DNA of 64,000 bases, from the NCBI RefSeq assembly GCF_039523235.1, contig NZ_BAAAEX010000003.1; one strand, 5' to 3'. The notes under the pieces were generated by a model. It had not been told where the DNA came from and made no database searches. It saw nothing but the letters and a program-made list of their open reading frames with translations. Every line of letters starts with the position of its first letter. Positions within the stretch are counted from its first letter, which is position 1. A program made the position numbers and the translations under genes. Positions 17,266 through 26,093 of this stretch are shown in pieces. Source of the DNA: Castellaniella ginsengisoli. Lineage in GTDB: Bacteria > Pseudomonadota > Gammaproteobacteria > Burkholderiales > Burkholderiaceae_B.

Positions 17266-18350
17266 TGCCGGGGATAGGATCCCAGAACCTTGAAAAAAGC
17301 GACCTGTTGATGCAGTTCGTCCAGCGCCTGGGCGACGGGGCCGTCATCCCGGTGGCCGAGCAGATCGACGTAGAAATAGTATTCCCACTGGCCGGTCCGG
17401 GCGGGGCGCGATTCGAGGCGCGTCATGGACACGCCATGCCGGGACAGCGGCGCCAGCATGTCGTAGACGGCGCCGGCGCGGTTCGGCACGGCCAGGACCA
17501 GGCTGGTCTTGTCCCGCCCGGTCGGGCCGGCATCGTGCGGCCCGACGGCCACGAAACGGGTCTGGTTCTGGGGGTCGTCCTGGATTCCGCTGGCCACGGC
17601 GCTCAAGCCCCAGGCCGCGGCGGCCGTGTCCCCGGCGATCGCCGCACAGGCAGGGTCTTCGGAAGCCTGGCGCGCGGCCTGCGCATTGCTGGCCACGGGC
17701 ACGCGTTCAAGCTCTGGGTGATTGCGGCTGAGCCAGGCCTGGCACTGCGCCAGGGCCTGGGAATGCCCCAGCACCCGGGTGACGCCTTCCAGCCCGCCGG
17801 TCAGGGTGAGCAGATTGTGGTGGATGCGGATGGTGCGCTCGCCCAGAACCTTCAGCGAGGAGTTCAGCAGCAGGTCCAGGCTGCGGTTGACCGCGCCCTC
17901 GGTGGAGTTTTCAACCGGAACCATGCCGACGTCCGCCTGCCCGGCCTCGACGGCGCGGAAGACTTCGTCGAAGGACTCGCAGCGCAGACCGGTGATGGCA
18001 TGACCGAAGTGCTCGTAGGCCGCCTGTTCGGAAAACGAACCCTGCGGCCCCAGGAAGGCGACGGTCAGCACGCTTTCCAGGCCACGGCAGGTCGAGATGA
18101 CCTGGCGCCAGATGGCGGCGACGGCCTCTTCCGGAATCGGCCCGTCGTTGTCCGACTGCAAGCGCCGGATGATCAGGGCCTCGCGCTCGGGTTTGAGAAT
18201 CGGCCCGGCGGCGTCGAAAGCCTTCTTGATCTCGCCGACTTCCAGGGCCGCGCGCGCGCGCTGATTGAGCAGGTCCAGAATCTGCGTATCCAGCACGTCG
18301 ATGCGCTGGCGCAGCGGCTCAAGCCGGGACTGGAGCGTGTCATCAGCCAT
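17262..18350 (-). CDS. pheA: bifunctional chorismate mutase / prephenate dehydratase (P-protein)
   Basis: 362 aa. Converts chorismate through prephenate to phenylpyruvate. The N-terminal chorismate mutase helices span about residues 1-90 (LRQRIDVLDTQILDLLNQRA). The dehydratase domain (about 95-270) begins VAFLGPQGSFSEQAA and carries VPVENSTEGAVNRSLDLL and the catalytic-site motif NQTRFVAVG. The C-terminal ACT domain includes the phenylalanine-binding ESRPARTGQWEYYFYVDLLG, so feedback inhibition is expected. Its start overlaps the serC end by 8 bases. Confidence 0.97.
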   Translation of the reverse strand: MADDTLQSRLEPLRQRIDVLDTQILDLLNQRARAALEVGEIKKAFDAAGPILKPEREALIIRRLQSDNDGPIPEEAVAAIWRQVISTCRGLESVLTVAFLGPQGSFSEQAAYEHFGHAITGLRCESFDEVFRAVEAGQADVGMVPVENSTEGAVNRSLDLLLNSSLKVLGERTIRIHHNLLTLTGGLEGVTRVLGHSQALAQCQAWLSRNHPELERVPVASNAQAARQASEDPACAAIAGDTAAAAWGLSAVASGIQDDPQNQTRFVAVGPHDAGPTGRDKTSLVLAVPNRAGAVYDMLAPLSRHGVSMTRLESRPARTGQWEYYFYVDLLGHRDDGPVAQALDELHQQVAFFKVLGSYPRQ

Positions 18351-19473
18351 GGCGGGCCTCGAAGTCTTTGAGAAAGTCGATCAGGGCCTGCACGCCCTCA
18401 ATGGGCATGGCGTTGTACAGCGAAGCCCGCATGCCGCCCACCGCCTTGTGGCCCTTGAGGGCCAGCAGCCCGGCCGCCTCGGATTCGGCCAGGAAGACTG
18501 CATTCAGCGACTCGTCGCGCAGGAAGAACGGCACGTTCATGCGCGAACGGCAGGCCGGCGCGATGCGGTTTTCATAAAGCCCGGAGTTGTCCAGATAGTC
18601 GTACAGCGCGCGCGACTTGCGTTCGCTGGCGGCATCCATGGCCGCCACTCCGCCCTGGCGCAATAACCATTTGAAGACCAGACCCGCGATGTAGATGGCG
18701 TAGGTCGGCGGCGTATTGAACATGGACTGGGCGCCGGCCACGTTGGCGTAATCGAACACCGACGGGCAATCGGGCAACGCATGGCCGATCAGATCCTTGC
18801 GCACGAACGTCAGCGTCACCCCCGCCGGCCCGGCGTTCTTCTGTGCGCCGGCGTAGACCATGCCGACGCGCGAAAAATCGATGGGACGCGACAGGATGTT
18901 GGACGACATGTCGGCCACCAGCGGCACATCGGGCGCACCCAGGGCGGCCATGTCGGGCATGACGGACTGCTCGACGCCGCCGATGGTCTCGTTGGCGCAC
19001 AGATGCAGGTAGGCGGCGTCGGGACGGACCCGCCATTGGGCATGATCCGGCAGCCAGCACCAGGGACCGTACGCGCGGCCGCCCGCGACGGTCCCGGATT
19101 CGGCCGTGGCGGCGACGGCGATATCGCCGTAGCGCGCGGCCTCGTTGAAAGACTTGCGCGCCCAGTGGCCACTCAGGACGTAGTCCGCCCGGCCGGCACC
19201 GGCGCGGCCGATCAGGTTCAGCGGCACGATGGCGTTCTGCGCCGAGGCGCCGCCCTGCATGAAAAGCACCTCGAAATCATCGGGCACCGACAGCAGCACG
19301 CGCAGATCGGCCTCGGCCTCGTCGCGGATGCGGCTGTAATGCTTGCCGCGATGGCTCATTTCCATCACCGAGGTGCCGCTGCCCTGCCAATCGCACATTT
19401 CGGCGGCCGCCTGCTGCAGGACTTCGAGCGGCAGGGTCGAAGGCCCTGCGGCAAAATTCCAGGGGCGGCTCAT
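18343..19473 (-). CDS. serC: phosphoserine aminotransferase
   Basis: 376 aa (MSRPWNFAAGPSTLPLEVL). PLP enzyme of serine biosynthesis, and of pyridoxine biosynthesis in gammaproteobacteria. N-terminal FAAGPSTLP and MEMSHRGKHYSRI are diagnostic. The PLP lysine is in VYAGAQKNAGPAGVT. The tail HKAVGGMRASLYNAMP is conserved. The ATG overlaps the gyrA TGA by 4 bases. It is part of the amino-acid run serC-pheA-hisC-tyrA-aroA. Confidence 0.97.
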   Translation of the reverse strand: MSRPWNFAAGPSTLPLEVLQQAAAEMCDWQGSGTSVMEMSHRGKHYSRIRDEAEADLRVLLSVPDDFEVLFMQGGASAQNAIVPLNLIGRAGAGRADYVLSGHWARKSFNEAARYGDIAVAATAESGTVAGGRAYGPWCWLPDHAQWRVRPDAAYLHLCANETIGGVEQSVMPDMAALGAPDVPLVADMSSNILSRPIDFSRVGMVYAGAQKNAGPAGVTLTFVRKDLIGHALPDCPSVFDYANVAGAQSMFNTPPTYAIYIAGLVFKWLLRQGGVAAMDAASERKSRALYDYLDNSGLYENRIAPACRSRMNVPFFLRDESLNAVFLAESEAAGLLALKGHKAVGGMRASLYNAMPIEGVQALIDFLKDFEARHG

Positions 19474-22139
19474 TCTTGCGCCTCACCGGCCTGGGGTGCC
19501 GCCGGACCGCTGGAAGCCGGATCGGCGTCCTCCGCCGATCCGGGCGCGTCTTCGTTCTCGTCCTCGTCGGCATCGCTTTCGACCACGCGGCGCACTCCGG
19601 ACAGGCGGCTGTCATCGTCCACATTGATCAGCGTGACCCCCTGTGTGGCGCGGCCCATCTCGCGGATTTCGGACACCCGCGTGCGCACCAGCACGCCGCC
19701 GGTCGTGATGAGCATGATCTCGTCCTCGGGCTGCACCAGCACGGCGCTGACGACCTTGCCGTTGCGCGCCGAAGTCTGGATGGCGATCATGCCCTTGGTG
19801 CCGCGCCCATGGCGCGTGTACTCGACGATGGACGTGCGCTTGCCGTAGCCGTTCTCGGTGGCCGTCAGCACGCTCTGGGTTTCATCTTCGGCCACCAGCA
19901 AGGCAATCACGGCCTGGCCTTCCTCGAGCGACATGCCGCGCACGCCGCGCGCCGCGCGGCCCATCGGGCGCACGTCGTTCTCGTCGAAGCGCACGGCCTT
20001 GCCGGCATCCGAGAACAGCATCACGTCGTGCTGGCCATCGGTCAGTTCGGCGCCGATCAGGAAATCGCCCTCGTCCAGGCCCACGGCGATGATGCCGGCC
20101 TTGCGGGGATTGGAGAAATCCGACAGCGGCGTCTTCTTGACCGTTCCGCGCGACGTGGCCATGAAGACGTAGTGATCCTCGCTGAAGGCCTTGACCGACA
20201 GCACCACCGTGATGGTTTCGCCATCGACCAGCGGAAACATGTTGACGATGGGGCGGCCGCGCGAATTGCGCGACCCCTGGGGCACTTCCCAGACCTTGAG
20301 CCAGTAGACGCGGCCCCGGTCGGAGAAGCACAGCAGGTAGTCGTGCGTATTGGCGATGAAAAGCTGGTCGATCCAGTCGTCTTCCTTGGTCGCGGTGGCC
20401 TGCTTGCCGCGCCCGCCGCGCTTCTGCGCCCGGTACTCGGAAAGCGGCTGGCTCTTGATGTAGCCGCTGCGCGACAACGTCACGACCATATCCATGGGCG
20501 TGATGAGGTCTTCGGTTTCAAGCTCGGTGGCGTTGTATTCGATCTCCGAGCGGCGCCGGTCATTGCTGGCGTTGGAGAACTCGGCGCGCACCGCCTGCAG
20601 TTCGTCGCTGATGATCGAGGTGACCCGCTCCGGACGCGCCAGGATGTCCAGCAGGTCGGCGATGGTCTCCATGATCTCGCGGTATTCGCCGACGATCTTG
20701 TCCTGCTCCAGGCCGGTCAGGCGCTGCAGGCGCATGTTCAGGATTTCCTGGGCCTGGACCTCGGAGAGGCGGTACTGGCCGTCGGCCTGCAGACCGTATT
20801 GCTGATCCAGGCCGTCCGGGCGGTAGGCCGCCCGGCCGCCCGAGGCGACATTGCCATCGGCGCGCTCGAGCATCTCGCGCACCAGGGACGAGTCCCAGGT
20901 GCGGTCCATCAAGGCCTGGCGGGCCACCGGCGGCGTGGGCGCGGCCTTGATGATGGCGATGAAATCGTCGATATTGGCCAGGGCCACCGCCAGGCCCTCC
21001 AGCACGTGGCCGCGTTCCCGGGCCTTGCGCAGTTGGAAGATGGTGCGGCGGGTGACGACCTCGCGGCGGTGCTGAAGGAAATACTGCACCAGTTGCTTCA
21101 GATTCAGCAGGCGCGGCTGGCCGTCGACCAGCGCCACCATGTTCATGCCGAAGGTTTCCTGAAGCTGGGTGTTTTTATAGAGATTGTTCAGGACGACCTC
21201 GGGAACCTCGCCGCGCTTGAGCTCGATGACCAGGCGCATGCCGTCCTTGTCCGACTCATCGCGGATGTCGGAGATCCCCTCGATCCTTTTTTCGTTGACC
21301 AGATCGGCGATGCGCTCTTGCAGGGATTTCTTGTTCACCTGGTAGGGAATGGCATCGACGATGATGGCCTGGCGGTTGCCGCGCTCCATGTCCTCGAAGT
21401 GGACCTTGGCGCGCATGATCACCCGCCCGCGCCCGGTGCGATAGCCCTCGCGCACGCCGGCCATGCCGTAGATGATGCCGCCGGTGGGAAAATCCGGCGC
21501 GGGAATGCGTTCGATCAGTTCGTCGATGGTGCAGTCAGGATTGCGCAGGCAGTACAGGCAGCCCTCGACGACCTCGGACAGGTTGTGGGGCGGGATGTTG
21601 GTCGCCATGCCCACCGCGATCCCGGCGCTGCCGTTGACCAGCAGATTGGGCAGGCGCGAGGGCAGCAGCAGGGGCTCATGTTCGCTGCCATCGTAGTTGG
21701 GGCCGAAATCCACGGTTTCCTGGTCGATGTCGGCGAGCAGCTCGTGGGCGATCTTCGACAGCCGGACTTCGGTATAGCGCATGGCCGCTGCGCTGTCGCC
21801 ATCGATCGAGCCGAAGTTGCCCTGGCCATCGACCAGCATGTAGCGCAGCGAGAAATCCTGCGCCATGCGCACGATGGTTTCATAAACGGCCGAGTCACCA
21901 TGAGGGTGGTATTTACCGATCACGTCCCCGACGATACGCGCGGACTTCTTGTAAGCGCGGTTCCAGTCGTTGTTCAGTTCGTGCATGGCGAACAGCACCC
22001 GCCGGTGCACGGGCTTGAGCCCGTCGCGCACATCGGGCAGGGCACGCCCCACGATCACGCTCATCGCGTAATCCAGGTAACTGCGCCGCATTTCGTCTTC
22101 GAGCGAAATGGGCAAGGTCTCTTTGGCGAAGGAATCCAT
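19470..22139 (-). CDS. gyrA: DNA gyrase subunit A
   Basis: 889 aa from ATG 22139 (MDSFAKETLPISLEDEMRRS). The type II topoisomerase subunit that cuts and rejoins DNA. The active-site tyrosine lies in AAMRYTEVRLSKIA. The quinolone-resistance region reads GKYHPHGDSAVYETIVRMAQ: Ser at 83, Glu (not Asp) at 87 by E. coli numbering. The C-terminal beta-pinwheel has its GyrA box as QKRGGRGK. It ends in an acidic, low-complexity tail rich in Asp/Glu/Ala. It heads the overlapping leftward run. Confidence 0.98.
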   Translation of the reverse strand: MDSFAKETLPISLEDEMRRSYLDYAMSVIVGRALPDVRDGLKPVHRRVLFAMHELNNDWNRAYKKSARIVGDVIGKYHPHGDSAVYETIVRMAQDFSLRYMLVDGQGNFGSIDGDSAAAMRYTEVRLSKIAHELLADIDQETVDFGPNYDGSEHEPLLLPSRLPNLLVNGSAGIAVGMATNIPPHNLSEVVEGCLYCLRNPDCTIDELIERIPAPDFPTGGIIYGMAGVREGYRTGRGRVIMRAKVHFEDMERGNRQAIIVDAIPYQVNKKSLQERIADLVNEKRIEGISDIRDESDKDGMRLVIELKRGEVPEVVLNNLYKNTQLQETFGMNMVALVDGQPRLLNLKQLVQYFLQHRREVVTRRTIFQLRKARERGHVLEGLAVALANIDDFIAIIKAAPTPPVARQALMDRTWDSSLVREMLERADGNVASGGRAAYRPDGLDQQYGLQADGQYRLSEVQAQEILNMRLQRLTGLEQDKIVGEYREIMETIADLLDILARPERVTSIISDELQAVRAEFSNASNDRRRSEIEYNATELETEDLITPMDMVVTLSRSGYIKSQPLSEYRAQKRGGRGKQATATKEDDWIDQLFIANTHDYLLCFSDRGRVYWLKVWEVPQGSRNSRGRPIVNMFPLVDGETITVVLSVKAFSEDHYVFMATSRGTVKKTPLSDFSNPRKAGIIAVGLDEGDFLIGAELTDGQHDVMLFSDAGKAVRFDENDVRPMGRAARGVRGMSLEEGQAVIALLVAEDETQSVLTATENGYGKRTSIVEYTRHGRGTKGMIAIQTSARNGKVVSAVLVQPEDEIMLITTGGVLVRTRVSEIREMGRATQGVTLINVDDDSRLSGVRRVVESDADEDENEDAPGSAEDADPASSGPAAPQAGEAQE

Positions 22140-22535
22140 GGCGTATCCGAAAAACCTACAGGCTTGAATGACTGGACCGGATGGCAGTCGGCCAATCGGT
22201 GATTCTATCATTCGCCCCGAGGCCTCTGGCGGTGCGGGACGGACGGACCGCCGCCGGGCCCAAAGCCTCGGCTCAAGTATTGGATCATCCCGGGTGTTGC
22301 GAAAAGCCTACACCGAGCCACCTCCATGGCTGTAAAACACGCCCAGAGGGCGCGCTAAGGGTTTTGTACTTAACCCGGCAAGGGAAAATGCCTTAAGATT
22401 TCGGCTAACACGCATGAAACCCAGCGCAACTCAGAGCACTCCAACTCGACATTGCTATACTGGAAGCGTTCTTTCGATATGCGGCGGGGGTTCGCTGCGG
22501 TCACTTTCAAGCATCATGCTCAAACGAGGAGAAAC
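22140..22535. promoter_or_regulatory. divergent gyrA/ompA intergenic region
   Basis: 396 bases without a gene, with locally lower GC than its flanks. It must hold the leftward gyrA promoter and the rightward ompA promoter. The best ompA -10 candidate is TATACT at 22456-22461, with no good -35. I see no RNA gene and cannot place the gyrA promoter. Confidence 0.4.
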
Positions 22536-23105
22536 ATGAACAAACCCTCCAAAATCGCTATTGGACTCGCCATTGCTGCCATGGCCGCCGTCGGTACCGC
22601 TTCGGCGTCCGACAACTGGACCAACGTCGACGGCCATGTCTGGAAAGACGCGAGCGGCGAAAACTGCTGGCGCGATGCATTCTGGACGCCGGCCACCGCC
22701 GCTGAAGGCTGCGGCAAGCCCGTCGCCGAAGCGCCCGTTGTTGCCCCGACCGCCAGCAAGGTCGTCCTGAACGCCGACACCTTCTTCGACTTCGACAAGG
22801 CCACTCTGAAGCCCGAAGGCAAGCAAGTGCTGGATCAAGTCGCCCAGCAAGCCGGTTCCGTCAACCTGGAAACGGTCATCGCCACCGGCCACACCGACTC
22901 CATCGGTACCGAAGCCTACAACCAAGGGCTGTCCGAGCGCCGCGCCAACACGGTCAAGCAGTACCTGATCAGCAAGGGCGTGCCGGCTGACCGCATCTAC
23001 GCCGAAGGCAAGGGCGAACTGCAACCCGTCGCGTCCAACAAGACTCGCGAAGGCCGCGCCCAGAACCGCCGCGTGGAAATCGAAATCGTCGGTACCCGCA
23101 AGTAA
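22536..23105 (+). CDS. ompA: OmpA-family outer-membrane protein
   Basis: 189 aa from ATG 22536, 5 bases after GAGGAG. The signal peptide is residues 1 to about 23, ending TASA. A short 50-residue segment with a Cys pair (GENCWRDAFW and EGCGKP) replaces the beta-barrel of E. coli OmpA. The C-terminal peptidoglycan-binding domain is complete: FFDFDKATLKPEGKQVL, ATGHTDSIGTEAYNQGLSER, then RAQNRRVEIEIVG. This short type is the abundant OmpA of Bordetella relatives. It probably ties the outer membrane to peptidoglycan. Confidence 0.95.
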   Translation: MNKPSKIAIGLAIAAMAAVGTASASDNWTNVDGHVWKDASGENCWRDAFWTPATAAEGCGKPVAEAPVVAPTASKVVLNADTFFDFDKATLKPEGKQVLDQVAQQAGSVNLETVIATGHTDSIGTEAYNQGLSERRANTVKQYLISKGVPADRIYAEGKGELQPVASNKTREGRAQNRRVEIEIVGTRK

Positions 23106-23123
23106 TATCCGCTGGCCGCACGA

Positions 23124-23150
23124 AACCGCCGCGCCTCGCGCGCGGCGGTT
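23124..23150 (+). other. hairpin downstream of ompA
   Basis: An 11-bp perfect stem (AACCGCCGCGC / GCGCGGCGGTT) with a 5-base loop and no T-run. It lies 18 bases after ompA and just ahead of the true terminator. It probably protects the ompA mRNA 3' end. Confidence 0.5.
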
Positions 23151-23152
23151 AC

Positions 23153-23186
23153 AATAGGGCTCCGTTTGACGGAGCCCTATTTTTTT
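23153..23186 (+). terminator. intrinsic terminator of ompA
   Basis: A 12-bp stem (AATAGGGCTCCG / CGGAGCCCTATT) with loop TTTGA, followed by a T-run to 23186. Strong Rho-independent terminator ending ompA before ubiG. Confidence 0.92.
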
Positions 23187-23208
23187 CTGGACCTCTGGAG
23201 CCGCCTCC

Positions 23209-23916
23209 ATGCACGCAGCCAACGCCGACCCGGCGGAACTCGACAAATTCAGCGCTTTCGCCTCCAGTTGGTGGGATCCCCAGGGCGAGCTGAAGACCCT
23301 GCACGACATCAACCCCCTGCGCCTGGACTGGATCCGCACCCAGGCGGGCCTGCTGGACGGCCTCCAGGCGCTGGACGTCGGCTGCGGCGGCGGCCTGCTG
23401 GCCGAGGCCATGGCGGCCGAGGGCGCGCAGGTCACGGGCATCGACCTGGCCAAGCAATCCCTGCAGATCGCCCGCCTGCATGGCCATGAGTCCGGCATCC
23501 AGGTCGAATACGAATGCACCAGCGCCGAAGACTACGCGCAACAGCAAGCCGGCCGGTTCGACCTCGTCACCTGCATGGAACTGCTGGAGCACGTGCCTGA
23601 CCCGGCTTCGGTCGTGCGCGCCTGCGCCGAACTGGTCCGCCCGGGCGGGCTGGTGTGCTTTTCCACCCTGAACCGCAATCCGAAGTCGTTCATGCTGGCA
23701 ATCGTGGCGGCCGAATATGTGATGCGCATGCTGCCCCGGGGCACCCACAGCTACGAACACTTCATCACCCCCAGCGAACTGGCTGCCGCCGCACGCGCGG
23801 CGGGCCTGGAAGTCACGGCGCTGGCCGGCATGAGCTACCAGCCCCTGACCCGGCACTACAGCCTGTCCCGGGACACCAGCGTGAACTACCTGATGGCAGC
23901 GAGGCGCCCGGCATGA
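23209..23916 (+). CDS. ubiG: ubiquinone biosynthesis O-methyltransferase
   Basis: 235 aa. SAM-dependent methyltransferase for the two O-methylations of ubiquinone. It opens with the typical FSAFASSWWDPQGELKTLHD and INPLRLDWI. The SAM motif I is ALDVGCGGGLLAEAMA; then VTGIDLAKQSLQIARLH, MELLEHVPDPASVV and FSTLNRNPKSFMLAI. All are UbiG hallmarks. Its TGA overlaps the gph ATG (ATGA). Confidence 0.97.
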   Translation: MHAANADPAELDKFSAFASSWWDPQGELKTLHDINPLRLDWIRTQAGLLDGLQALDVGCGGGLLAEAMAAEGAQVTGIDLAKQSLQIARLHGHESGIQVEYECTSAEDYAQQQAGRFDLVTCMELLEHVPDPASVVRACAELVRPGGLVCFSTLNRNPKSFMLAIVAAEYVMRMLPRGTHSYEHFITPSELAAAARAAGLEVTALAGMSYQPLTRHYSLSRDTSVNYLMAARRPA

Positions 23917-24620
23917 CCGCGATCCGACGCCTTGTCCTGTTCGATTTCGATGGCACGCTGGCCGACACGGCGCCGGACCTGGCCGCCGCCGCCAACCGCC
24001 AGCGCCATTACCGGGGCTTGCCCCCGCTGCCCTACGAAGCGTTGCGGCCGTATGCCTCGCATGGCGCGCGCGGCCTGCTGAAAGCCGCTCTGGATCTGGA
24101 TGCGCAATCCGACGAATACGAATCCACCCGCCAGCACTTCCTGCGCGACTACGCCGAGGCCATGCTGGTGCAGACCCGCCTGTTCCCGGGCATCGGGATG
24201 CTGCTGGACCAATTGGGCGGCCATGCCTACGGCTGGGGCATCGTGACCAACAAGATCGAGGCGCTCGCCCTGCCCATCGTACGCCACCTCGGCCTGCAGG
24301 ATCGCTGCCTGGTGACGGTGGGCGGCGACACCACGCCCCATGCCAAACCCCATCCCGAACCGCTGCTGCATGCCGCCCGCCAGGCGGGCGTGCCCCCCGG
24401 GAACTGCATCTATATCGGCGATGATGAGCGCGACATCGTCGCCGGCCAGGCGGCCGGCATGGCAACCGTGGTCGCCGCCTACGGCTACTGCTCGCTCGAG
24501 GATCCGGCCCGCTGGGGCGCCGACGCCATCGCGGCAAGCCCCGAGGATCTCTGGCCCCTCATCGAGCGCTGGGCCGCGGGCGGCCTGGAGGCCGGCTCCG
24601 CGTCTCAGGCATCCGCTTGA
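23913..24620 (+). CDS. gph: phosphoglycolate phosphatase-like HAD hydrolase
   Basis: 235 aa from ATG 23913. HAD motif I is LVLFDFDGTLADTAPDLAAA, motif II is GIVTNK, and motifs III/IV are AKPHPEPLL and YIGDDERDIVAGQAAG. It dephosphorylates 2-phosphoglycolate arising from DNA repair. The pairing with ubiG (ubiG-gph, 4-base overlap) is common in betaproteobacteria and supports the assignment over other HAD phosphatases. Its 3' end overlaps the convergent sstT by 16 bases. Confidence 0.92.
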   Translation: MTAIRRLVLFDFDGTLADTAPDLAAAANRQRHYRGLPPLPYEALRPYASHGARGLLKAALDLDAQSDEYESTRQHFLRDYAEAMLVQTRLFPGIGMLLDQLGGHAYGWGIVTNKIEALALPIVRHLGLQDRCLVTVGGDTTPHAKPHPEPLLHAARQAGVPPGNCIYIGDDERDIVAGQAAGMATVVAAYGYCSLEDPARWGADAIAASPEDLWPLIERWAAGGLEAGSASQASA

Positions 24621-25849
24621 ACGCCGGCTGAGCCGGAGCCGGCGGCTGTAAACAGCACGTCGGTCGAAGAATTCAAGGCCGTCTCGGCGGAGTCCTGCAG
24701 CACGCCAATGATGAACCCCACCCCGACGACCTGCATGGCCAGGTCGTTGGAAATGCCGAACAGGCTGCAGGCCACCGGGATCAGCAGCAGCGAACCGCCG
24801 GCCACTCCGGACGCCCCGCAGGCGCACACCGCCGCCACGATGCTCAGCAACAGCGCCGTCGGCAGATCCACCGTCACGCCCAGCGTATTGACCGCCGCCA
24901 GCGTCAGCACCGTGATGGTGATGGCCGCCCCCGCCATGTTGATGGTCGCGCCCAGGGGGATGGAGACGGAATAGGTGCCCTCTTCCAGGCCCAGTTTGCG
25001 GCACAGGGCCATGTTGACCGGGATATTGGCCGCCGAGCTGCGGGTGAAGAAGGCCGTGATGCCGGACTCTCGCAGGCAGGTGAACACCAGCGGGTACGGA
25101 TTGACGCGCAGCCGCAGGAACACGATCAGCGGATTGACCGCCAGCGCCACGAACAGCATGCAGCCAAGCAGCATCGCCAGCAGGCGGGCATAGTCCAGCA
25201 GCGCGCCGAAGCCGGTCTCGGCAATGGTCGAGGCCACCAGCCCGAAGATCCCGACCGGCGCCATCCGGATGATCACCTTGACGAGATACGACACCCCCGC
25301 CGACAAATCCGTCATGACGTGCTTGGTGGCCGCATTGGCGTGACGCAGGGCAATGCCCAGGCCGATGGCCCAGGCCAGGATGCCGATGTAATTGGCTTCG
25401 ACCAGGGCGCGCACCGGATTGTCCACGACACTCAAGAGCAGATTGCGCAGGACTTCGATCACACCGCTGGGCGGGCTCAATGCGGCGTCGCCCAACTGCA
25501 GCCGAATGGTCAGCGGAAACAGGAAACTGGCGACGACCGCAACCAGTGCCGCCGCAAAGGTACCGAACAGGTAAAGCGCCAGGATCGGCCCCAGTTTCGC
25601 CTGGGCGCCCTGTTGATGGCTGGCGATGGAAGCGGCCACCAGGACGAAGACCAGGATCGGGGCGATGGATTTCAGCGCCGTGACGAACAGGCTGCCAAAC
25701 AGGCCGACGGCCAACGCCGCATCCGACGAGACGGACGCCAGAACCACGCCGGCGGCCAGGCCGATCAGGATCTGCGTCACCAGGCTGCCATGCCGGATGA
25801 AGTGGAACAATGCGTTGGAACTGGAAGGAAGGGCGGAGGACGGAGTCAT
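24605..25849 (-). CDS. sstT: sodium/serine-threonine symporter
   Basis: 414 aa from ATG 25849, identical in length to E. coli SstT. Dicarboxylate/amino-acid:cation symporter family member, inner membrane, importing Ser/Thr with sodium. It begins with a hydrophobic helix (GSLVTQILIGLAAGVVLASV). The re-entrant loop motifs include FFTRSSAANIPVNMALCRKL, which holds the serine-rich hairpin, then IPLGATINMAGAAITITV and the CGASGVAGGSLLLIPVACSL block. The open frame continues upstream to 26062 without matching the family. Confidence 0.93.
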   Translation of the reverse strand: MTPSSALPSSSNALFHFIRHGSLVTQILIGLAAGVVLASVSSDAALAVGLFGSLFVTALKSIAPILVFVLVAASIASHQQGAQAKLGPILALYLFGTFAAALVAVVASFLFPLTIRLQLGDAALSPPSGVIEVLRNLLLSVVDNPVRALVEANYIGILAWAIGLGIALRHANAATKHVMTDLSAGVSYLVKVIIRMAPVGIFGLVASTIAETGFGALLDYARLLAMLLGCMLFVALAVNPLIVFLRLRVNPYPLVFTCLRESGITAFFTRSSAANIPVNMALCRKLGLEEGTYSVSIPLGATINMAGAAITITVLTLAAVNTLGVTVDLPTALLLSIVAAVCACGASGVAGGSLLLIPVACSLFGISNDLAMQVVGVGFIIGVLQDSAETALNSSTDVLFTAAGSGSAGVQADA

Positions 25850-26093
25850 AGGAATCGGGGGTTCTGCATGAATTTTCCGGCGCACGGCGGGAAACAGTCG
25901 CAGGCGGCCCAGGGGCGCCGGCGTGCGGGCATGCTTCCGGAACCGGCACCCGGCTCGAAATGGGCGCCATTCTAGCACCGCAAGGCCGCAGGACCGGCAA
26001 GCCGATACAATCAAACCTTGCCGTATGACAACCGCCGCCCTTTTTGGCGCGACGGCCGGCACGGCCCTCCCTCATGCAACACGAAGGAATCCC

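Noticed and set aside
19476..22202. 908-codon open frame antisense to gyrA
   Set aside because: Long mirror frames are expected in high-GC coding DNA. gyrA is unmistakable on the other strand, and this product has the biased His/Gly/Asp/Gln composition typical of antisense frames.
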